From NCBI GenBank assembly GCA_964597075.1, contig CAZQXC010000078.1:1-11482 (forward strand): DNA of 11,482 nt, written 5' to 3'. The position numbers and the translations under genes are program-made. This DNA is from UBA2336 sp964597075 (GTDB lineage: Bacteria > Bacteroidota > Bacteroidia > Cytophagales > Cyclobacteriaceae). The notes below the pieces were generated by a model. The model saw only the letters and a program-made list of their open reading frames with translations. It searched no databases and was not told where the DNA came from. Shown piece after piece: positions 6,701 through 11,482 of the stretch (positions are counted from its first letter, which is position 1; every line of letters starts with the position of its first letter).

Positions 6701-6994
6701 TTAGGAAATAGCAAAATATATATTTTTTGACTTTAACTCCATGCTTTTGAAGTCACTACCACCAGCTTTATCCGACCAGTTTAAATTAAAACCTTCTGCC
6801 AAAACTTCAGCTACTTGTAAGTTAAAAGAGTTAGACAAGAATACTGGTAAATTCGTTGTTCCGCTTGCTTGTAATTGAGCTAGTGCTGTATCGGTTGTAC
6901 CGTCAGACACTAGATAAAAAGCTAAACGTGTATTTCCTTCAACTTCAAATACTCGATCAATATCTCCTAAATCAAATCCCGCAAAAAAATTATT
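6701..6994 (-). pseudogene. C-terminal remnant of a DUF4114-like surface protein
   Basis: The minus strand is open for 97 residues between an upstream TGA (6997-6995) and TAA (6703-6701). It reads GFDLGDIDRVFEVEG, then LAFYLVSDGTTDTALAQLQ, then FNLNWSDKAGGSDFKSMELK. The order of a YLV-x-x-GTTD strand and a final F-x-L-x-W-x-D-K-x-GG-x-D-F motif is what I associate with the DUF4114 domain, found at the C-terminus of large secreted or Ca-binding cyanobacterial proteins. Here there is no plausible start for a full protein, the usual upstream domains are missing, and the next bases upstream are stops. It is most simply a leftover 3' end. A short live ORF (6910-6701) is possible but has no clear ribosome site. 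It converges with the Tat-signal gene, 35 bases away. Confidence 0.55.
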
Positions 6995-7021
6995 TCAGTA
7001 TTTTCCGGTTAGCCTTAAATT

Positions 7022-7050
7022 TTATCTGTGAATAGAATATTGCGTATAAT
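7022..7050 (+). promoter_or_regulatory. Candidate promoter of the XRE pseudogene
   Basis: A consensus -10 box TATAAT (7045-7050) lies 34 bases before the ATG at 7085, with TTATCT 17 bases upstream as a poor -35. The preceding TGCG resembles an extended -10 but with one extra base. It fits by position only. Confidence 0.3.
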
Positions 7051-7084
7051 ATATTACTTACTACATCATTTGTAGAGAGTTTAA

Positions 7085-7319
7085 ATGAACAAACAGTTAA
7101 TAATCAACCATCCAGGGTTTATCCGCGTTCTTAGACTCCTAACTGGGCTTACCCCAAAAGCAGTTTGCAGCTTCTGTTGGTGTGACTTATCCTACGGTTA
7201 ACCGTTGGGAAAATGGAGGTGCCAAGCTATCTCTTATGGCAAGAAAGTTGATGGACAAAATGCTTGAAAATTTAGGCGATCGCGGGCAACAGTTAACCGT
7301 TAAATACAATTCAAATTAA
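7085..7319 (+). pseudogene. Frameshifted XRE-type helix-turn-helix regulator
   Basis: From ATG 7085 the frame stops at TAA 7199-7201. A +1 shift in the run CCCCAAAA (7152-7159) restores one continuous frame to TAA 7317-7319. Removing one C would give a 77-residue protein. The restored part reads GLTQKQFAASVGVTYPTVNR then WENG, which is a classic XRE/HTH_3 DNA-binding motif (LTQxxFA, VGV-xx-TVNRWE-NG). It is followed by LSLMARKLMDKMLENLGDRG, as in small cyanobacterial single-domain regulators. Such proteins usually regulate an adjacent gene. The start has GAGAG about 6 bases upstream. No other damage is visible, so this may be a recent mutation, a sequencing error in a homopolymer run, or less likely programmed frameshifting. 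Confidence 0.75.
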
Positions 7320-7740
7320 ACCTTGGTAAGCAGATGTAGGTCGCGGTTGCAGTCCCGATGCTACAGCTAATTGTTATACGGGTTCGCCAATTCTTGTAGG
7401 CGAACGTTTAGATAAATATAAAAAATAACTTGTCGGGCTAGTTTTAATAAAAACTAAGGGAGTTTTCAATTAAAAAATAAAATATATGGTTCTTCAGTAC
7501 AAGGAGGTGCTAAGTAAATAGTCGTTTTAAGGCAGTAGGCAGAAGGGAAAAAATAACTGCTTAACGTTATTAATGTAAAGAAATTGCTTTGAAACCCTTG
7601 TATAGTAGGTGTTTTAGGGAATTTTATTGAAGATTTAGCATACTAACTACTGATGAGCCGAATATATTTTTTGATAATTATGATATCCCTGATAGTCCCT
7701 TGTATTAACTTTTCTCAATGTTGAACCTAGAATTATAAAA
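7320..7740. other. 421-base stretch without a supported gene
   Basis: It contains a short open stretch after TAA (about 7333-7425) that reads like protein (GRGCSPDATANCYTGSPILV, then GERLDKYKK and a stop) but matches nothing I know. It also holds the hairpin at 7382-7405; a perfect Shine-Dalgarno string AAGGAGGTG at 7501-7509 with no start codon at a usable distance; and a short AGGCAG-type tandem (about 7530-7548) of the kind common in cyanobacterial spacers. The end should hold the promoter of the next gene, which I could not place. Confidence 0.5.
7382..7405. repeat. Inverted repeat GTTCGCC-10-GGCGAAC
   Basis: Perfect 7-base arms at 7382-7388 and 7399-7405 enclose a 10-base loop. The stem is GC-rich compared with its surroundings. 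No T-run follows. It may be a mobile palindromic repeat or a hairpin in the transcript of the pseudogene upstream. Confidence 0.45.
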
Positions 7741-7752
7741 GTGAGTAATTTT

Positions 7753-8364
7753 ATGAAGAAACAAACATTGCTTCTTATGATAGCAAACTTAATGCTTTTA
7801 AATGGAAGCTTTTTACCAGTATTAGCTCAAAATCGACAGCCAACAAATGCAGATTTGCAAAGATTACAAAAAGATTTGCAAGAACACGTTAGTTCGCTAA
7901 AAAAGAATAGCTCAATTGCTCATTATATTCAAGATAGCCGTACTGAAGCTGAAAAAAACAAAAGAGAATCTTTCGTAAGTCGTTGGTCAAAAATTGAACC
8001 AAAACTAGCACCTTTTTTGGGTAATTGGTCTGGATACGAAGCTGGAATATCTATTTACCCTTCAAATACCAAAGGTCGTGTCTGTGTTGTTTCGACTAAT
8101 GGTGGTTTTGGTAGTATTGCTACTGGCATCTTTTCTAATGGAGTTATACAAACTAGTCGTGGAGAAGTAATATTTAAAAACGGAAATTACTTAGGGTCAG
8201 CGTTGCTCAAAAACGGTAGATTTCAAGGGAATTACGAGACCCCTTTTAAGTCACCAAGAGTATTACAACCAATCAACAATGGTGTATCTGGAATGTATGA
8301 TTCCAGTGAGAAAGAAAAAATGACCGTTATTCGCAGTTTAAAAAAATACGGATGTCGCAGTTAG
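7753..8364 (+). CDS. Exported hypothetical protein, about 203 residues
   Basis: The frame can also start at GTG 7741, but ATG 7753 is preferred. From there the protein begins MKKQTLLLMIANLMLL, a standard signal peptide with two lysines and a hydrophobic core, with probable cleavage VLA|Q after A25. AGTGAG about 8 bases upstream may be a weak ribosome site. The mature part has a charged helical segment (about 31-84, LQRLQKDLQEHVSSLKK) followed by a region rich in glycine and strands (about 86-185). This contains FLGNWSGYEAGISIYP, VCVVSTNGGFGSIATG and repeated K-N-G steps (FKNGNYLG, LKNGRFQG). Two cysteines (C111, C201) could pair. I do not recognise a family. It is probably periplasmic or extracellular. 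It is flanked on both sides by broken genes and stands as its own transcription unit. Confidence 0.75.
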   Translation: MKKQTLLLMIANLMLLNGSFLPVLAQNRQPTNADLQRLQKDLQEHVSSLKKNSSIAHYIQDSRTEAEKNKRESFVSRWSKIEPKLAPFLGNWSGYEAGISIYPSNTKGRVCVVSTNGGFGSIATGIFSNGVIQTSRGEVIFKNGNYLGSALLKNGRFQGNYETPFKSPRVLQPINNGVSGMYDSSEKEKMTVIRSLKKYGCRS

Positions 8365-8379
8365 TAATTAAGTAGTTAA

Positions 8380-8572
8380 GTTCAGCACCTAAAAAAATTT
8401 TGTTACCCCAGACTTTTTTATCGCGAGATGACAGGTGGCGATCGCCCGGATTGGACTAAATTAAAAGTTTTACACGCTTGGGGCGCAAAAGACTAAGACG
8501 GATTTTACAGAAGTCTATCGCTAAATTGTGGAGAAAGATCAAAAAATCTTAATGATGTTAAACAATAAATAG
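8380..8572 (+). pseudogene. Remnant of an unidentified gene, frameshifted and with a stop
   Basis: One frame (8380-8496) ends in MTGGDRPDWTKLKVLHAWG then AKD and TAA. The next frame picks up at once with TKTDFTEVYR, a stop at 8522-8524, then IVEKDQKILMMLNNK and a stop at 8570-8572. The pieces read like one protein (WGAKD-KTDFTEVYR-IVEKDQKIL) broken by a one-base shift and a nonsense codon. A HIP1 site at 8438-8445 fits coding origin. I cannot name the family. Further decayed coding sequence may extend to about 8640, for example GKVSPGDAFEYICR in another frame. The rest of the 337-base gap shows nothing else. Confidence 0.4.
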
Positions 8573-8701
8573 GTAAAGTTTCACCTGGAGATGCGTTTGA
8601 ATATATCTGTAGATGAGGAAAGCTATACCTCTGTTAGTAGCTTTTTAATCTTAACAATACAATCATTTAAATCATGTTGATTATTCAATTAACTAAAATT
8701 T

Positions 8702-10162
8702 ATGAAAAAACAAAATATACTTAGCTTGTTAAAATTATCATTTTTGTGTTCATTTCACTTATCGTTACTGGGAACAGGTTTATTTATTCAAGAGGTAAAT
8801 GCACAGGAGATAGAGGCAAGTAACTTAGCTTGCACTGGTAAATTTAAAAATTATTTAGGGCAAGAAGCACCTGAATATTGTAGAAGTGCTGAAGCTGATG
8901 GTGGAATTTTAATAGATAGCTTAATATCAGCAAGACAAAAAGATAATTCGATCAAAGTTGAACTGACACTTTTTAATCGAGGCACTGCTGATGGATTAGT
9001 TGAAGTATATGATTCGTTTGGAAAGCTTGTCAATTTAAACATAATTAAGGGTAATAAACCGCCCACTGGATTAATACAATCCGGTTCAGACTTGTTTTTA
9101 AAATATCCTCAAACGTTTTGGAGTCGGTATCCGCTTGGAGATGTAAGAAGAGAACTGAAAGAACAAAAGATTACAGTTGTTATTCCCCAAGGAGGCTTTG
9201 TTAACCTAACTAAATCTTCTAGATTTGCTACAGTCTATAATGTAGCATCTTTAGCTTTAGAAATTTCTCAAATTAAAAACAACAAACCAGAATATGTTGA
9301 GAAAGAGTATGTTAAGGAGTTTTTGCTAGAATTTACAAAAGAAATAGCATCAGAGTCAGGCAAGAATATTTTTAAATCAGAGCCTACAGTAAAGGCAATA
9401 TTTAGCTTAGATTTTATAGATCCAAACAAAACAGCAGAAATCTTACAAAGCCTTTGGGAATATTCTTTTACGAAAGAAGATAATCCACTGTTAGAAGTAT
9501 TTAGTACTGAAGTTTTATCGACAGCAGGAAATATTGGTATTGAGAATGCACTTGATAAATACATCCTTCCTGGTTTGGGTACTTTGGCTAGAAATGTAAG
9601 ACGAGGTGGTGATGCTGTCAATACTTTCGCACGGGCAGCAGACACATACAATACTCTTCAGTTTGGACAAAAAGATACCATAACGCTACGTCATATAAAA
9701 TTAGTTCGGAATAGTTCTAGCTCTAATAGTAATGTCAATTGGAATAACTTGAAATATCAAAGTGATAAATTAGACAACTATGTCATGAGTCGAAGAGGAA
9801 AATTTGATAATCTTAAAATACCTAATCATTTAAATATCAAATTACCAAATGGGTTAATTTACAGCCGCAGCGATAAAAATAAGATAGGCGAAAAAATAAT
9901 TTTACATGGGGTAATGGAGCAAGGTACTTACTGTACCCTATCTATTAGTCAATATGGAGTATCATATGATAGATTAACAAATACTCATGGATATCCTGCT
10001 ACTGGATTTGACAATCAAAATTATCTAGAGATGATAAACTTAACTATTAATAACATTGTCAAACAAAATTCAAAATTTTATTTTTACACTTCCAAAGGGG
10101 TTTATCTAATAGATGTAAATATGGGTTCTGTATCTAAAGCTTTACAGTATCCAAAAATTTAG
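8702..10162 (+). CDS. Large exported hypothetical protein, 486 residues
   Basis: The start is ATG 8702; no clear Shine-Dalgarno sequence precedes it (AACTAAAATTT). Residues 1-34 look like a Sec signal peptide: MKKQNILSLLKLSFLCSF, then hydrophobic to VNA, with probable cleavage after A34 (VNA|QE). C16 is inside the signal and is not a lipobox. The mature protein has three regions: a probable beta-rich part (about 62-175, with IKVELTLFNRGTADGLVEVY), a helical middle (about 176-320, with EKEYVKEFLLEFTKEIAS and NAVNTFA-like helices around 300-320), and a strand-rich C-terminus (about 325-486). The remaining cysteines are C44, C60 and C411. There are no membrane segments, enzyme motifs or sorting signals that I can see. 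I recognise no family. Function is unknown; it is probably periplasmic, extracellular or outer-surface. Confidence 0.75.
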   Translation: MKKQNILSLLKLSFLCSFHLSLLGTGLFIQEVNAQEIEASNLACTGKFKNYLGQEAPEYCRSAEADGGILIDSLISARQKDNSIKVELTLFNRGTADGLVEVYDSFGKLVNLNIIKGNKPPTGLIQSGSDLFLKYPQTFWSRYPLGDVRRELKEQKITVVIPQGGFVNLTKSSRFATVYNVASLALEISQIKNNKPEYVEKEYVKEFLLEFTKEIASESGKNIFKSEPTVKAIFSLDFIDPNKTAEILQSLWEYSFTKEDNPLLEVFSTEVLSTAGNIGIENALDKYILPGLGTLARNVRRGGDAVNTFARAADTYNTLQFGQKDTITLRHIKLVRNSSSSNSNVNWNNLKYQSDKLDNYVMSRRGKFDNLKIPNHLNIKLPNGLIYSRSDKNKIGEKIILHGVMEQGTYCTLSISQYGVSYDRLTNTHGYPATGFDNQNYLEMINLTINNIVKQNSKFYFYTSKGVYLIDVNMGSVSKALQYPKI

Positions 10163-10323
10163 AAATTTACATAGGGTTTGCTGTAGTAATTATTTTTTTA
10201 ACTAACAAAAGTTGAGACAAAATTATAACTAAAAATTACCAGTAGAAGATTTTTTCTTTATCTCATTACATATTTAGGACTGCTTTTTATCACTTCAATA
10301 TTGATGAATATCGACCAATTTAA

Positions 10324-10671
10324 TATGATTATTTCAAATCTAAACCTGTTAATATTCCCAAAATTACAATTCTTTTTGATAACGGATATGTCGAAATAAA
10401 AATTAGAGGAAGAGTTGAAAAAAATTTATCTCTAGATTATGACCAAGTTTAGATTTAAGCTATCACCCAAACCATCCAAATTTCAAAAAGAAAGAAGGTA
10501 AATCGGGCTTTGTTCCAGTCAAAGCAAGGTGGGTTATAGAAAGAACCAATTCTTGGATGAAGAGATGTAAAAGTTTGGTCAATAACAATGATGCGAACTC
10601 TTAATAATTCTACCACTAAGGTTAATCTTTGTTTTGTCCGACTTATGCTCAAAAGATTAGTGACTGGTTAA
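10324..10671 (+). pseudogene. 3' remnant of an IS5-type transposase
   Basis: Four frame pieces join into the C-terminal third of a DDE transposase. They are 10324-10452 (KPVNIPKITILFDNGY), 10448-10489 (FRFKLSPKPSKFQK), 10485-10592 (GKSGFVPVKARWVIERTNSW, then MKRCKSLVNN), and 10594-10671 (RTLNNSTTKVNLCFVRLMLK). The block W-V-I-E-R-x-N-x-W-M-x-R-C-K-S-L, with the final glutamate of the catalytic triad in ERTNSW, and the ending KxNLCFxRLMLKRL, are typical of cyanobacterial IS5-family (IS1031-like) transposases. At least three frameshifts and the loss of the N-terminal two thirds make it dead. No upstream terminal repeat was found; the sequence just after it (10683-10715) could include the old right end, but I cannot confirm it. 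Confidence 0.8.
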
Positions 10672-10728
10672 ATATATCCCAAATGGGTTCTATAGAGTTG
10701 GTTCTTTATTGAGCGTTATTATAAAAAA

Positions 10729-11037
10729 TCATTCACCATACAAAGCACCAAACTTCTCTAACTCAGCAATCACATTCCTTAATTTCTCACCCTTTTCGGA
10801 CAGAGAATATTCTAGTCTTATTGGTAATATATTATACACCTTAAGAAATATTATTTCGGTTTGCTCTAACTCTTTTAAAGACTGAATTAGTATTTTTTCA
10901 GAAATATTTTTTGCTGAATTAGCATTAACTCTTTTCTTAATATCATCAAATCTTAAAGCTTCATCTTCTAAAAGAAACTAGATTATAATCCCCTTCCATT
11001 TTTCAGAAATGGTATAACATGGCACGGAACTCCCCAT
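10729..11037 (-). pseudogene. HxlR-type transcriptional regulator with an in-frame stop
   Basis: One continuous minus-strand frame (ATG 11037-11035 to TGA 10731-10729, 102 codons) is interrupted only by TAG at codon 20 (10980-10978). It reads CYTISEKWKGIII, the stop, FLLEDEALRFDDIKKRV, then ILIQSLKELEQTEIIFLKVY, then RLEYSLSEKGEKLR. This is the winged-helix pattern of HxlR regulators: G/EKWK at the start, LRFxxIKKR before the recognition region, LxxLE, V-Y, and R-x-EYSL-x-x-x-G. HxlR proteins sense redox or aldehyde stress and usually control a neighbouring enzyme gene. The stop sits where many family members have tryptophan (ILW), so a TGG to TAG change is likely. The extreme N-terminus is shared in DNA with the end of the NADAR remnant. 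Confidence 0.8.
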
Positions 11038-11363
11038 ATTCTATTCCCCCAAGAATTCTATTCAATAATCTCTTCTTCTCCGGTAAGCCTTAGTTCGCGA
11101 TACCAATTTTCCGAAGCGAATTTGGCACATAAGCAAATGTACATTACCGCTAATTTAATTTCTTGCCAATCAGGACGCAATTTTACATTTCTACCAGCTT
11201 TCTTTGCTGCACCAAGCGAACCTATACTCGCAATATGTTTTCTTTCTTTAATATCGAGAGACTTCGCCCCTTAAAATGCCTGTTCTACAGTTAGGTAGCT
11301 GAGATAGCCCATAAATATCGGTGAAGGAGCAAAATTTGAAAACCAATTATCTTTACTTATAAT
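11028..11363 (-). pseudogene. NADAR-domain gene with two in-frame stops
   Basis: A single minus-strand frame runs from about 11363 to at least 11028. It reads DNWFSNFAPSPIFMG, then YLTVEQAF, TAA (11273-11271), GAKSLDIKERKHIA, then AAKKAGRNVKLRPDWQEIKL, then AVMYICLCAKF, EEEIIE, TAG (11060-11058) and NSWGNRIWGV. These are the landmarks of the NADAR (DUF1768) family in order: FSNFxP-xP, the Y-x-TVEHAFQAAK block, AKKxGRxVxLRPDW, VM-x-x-x-x-x-AKF, and the final E-x-N-x-W-G-D-x-x-WG. NADAR proteins are N-glycosidases linked to ADP-ribose removal and to a riboflavin-pathway enzyme. The first stop falls on the glutamine codon of AFQ (CAA to TAA). No ATG lies at the expected start, and TAA (11366-11364) precedes the homologous part. 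Confidence 0.8.
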
Positions 11364-11482
11364 TTAATCTTAAAATCGCTCGCGCCAATAAGAATGTAAT
11401 TTCAGTCCTTTTAATAATTTAAGAATGATTATTTTTATTAACTCAACTCATTAATCGATAATTTTTCTTAAAACTACAAATT

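Noticed and set aside
7152..7159. Programmed frameshifting in the XRE gene
   Set aside because: A simple one-base insertion or sequencing error in a homopolymer run is the more economical explanation; no stimulating structure was seen downstream.
7382..7405. Possible tRNA T-arm (GGTTCGCC)
   Set aside because: No acceptor, D or anticodon arms can be drawn around it; it is only an inverted repeat.
8851..9651. Minus-strand open frames opposite the 486-residue gene (8851-9066 and 9268-9651)
   Set aside because: The plus-strand frame has a signal peptide and full length; the minus frames look like low-complexity shadows.
10455..10652. Minus-strand open frame of 65 codons
   Set aside because: It lies opposite the transposase remnant, whose plus-strand pieces have clear homology; the minus reading has no recognisable features.
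1..11482. CRISPR array or RNA genes
   Set aside because: No regularly spaced direct repeats of 20-40 bases and no tRNA- or rRNA-like stretch was seen on either strand by eye.

Overview
The window looks like a chromosome segment from a filamentous, probably nostocalean, cyanobacterium. The reasons are four exact HIP1 octamers (GCGATCGC), a cyanobacterial-type GC-rich palindromic repeat in an AT-rich spacer, the C-terminal end of a XisI-family protein (a heterocyst excision factor family) at the left edge, and a cyanobacterial-type small antitoxin/PIN gene pair. The species cannot be named from this.

Left part (1-4592). After the xisI end (+ strand), a tight minus-strand operon reads right to left: hsdM (4592-2187), hsdS (2193-877), a PIN-domain protein (871-398) and a small antitoxin-like protein (405-178). 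Every junction is an overlap or a gap of 5 bases or fewer, so all four are probably co-transcribed. HsdM and HsdS together would be a sequence-specific adenine methyltransferase of type I restriction-modification. No hsdR is visible, and a toxin-antitoxin-like pair occupies the end of the operon, with the toxin gene first. The N-terminus of HsdS is built from a small tandem DNA repeat.

Middle part (4593-10162). An 800-base AT-rich spacer with several inverted repeats separates the minus-strand operon from a plus-strand set of genes for exported proteins: a Sec-exported protein with an NPCBM-like carbohydrate-binding look (5389-5946), a Tat-signal protein 2 bases downstream (5949-6665), and two further Sec-exported proteins with no family I recognise (7753-8364 and 8702-10162). 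Debris lies between them: the C-terminal piece of a DUF4114-like protein on the minus strand, a small XRE-type regulator with a one-base frameshift, and an unidentified broken gene.

Right part (10163-11482). This is a gene graveyard: the 3' third of an IS5-type transposase with at least three frameshifts, then on the minus strand an HxlR-type regulator with one in-frame stop, joined to a NADAR-domain gene with two in-frame stops. These last two are still easy to read as proteins, so they were probably inactivated recently.

I did not find a demonstrably new system. The best candidates for a second look are the HsdM-HsdS-PIN-antitoxin operon without a visible hsdR, the NPCBM-like/Tat gene pair, and the NADAR/HxlR pseudogene junction.
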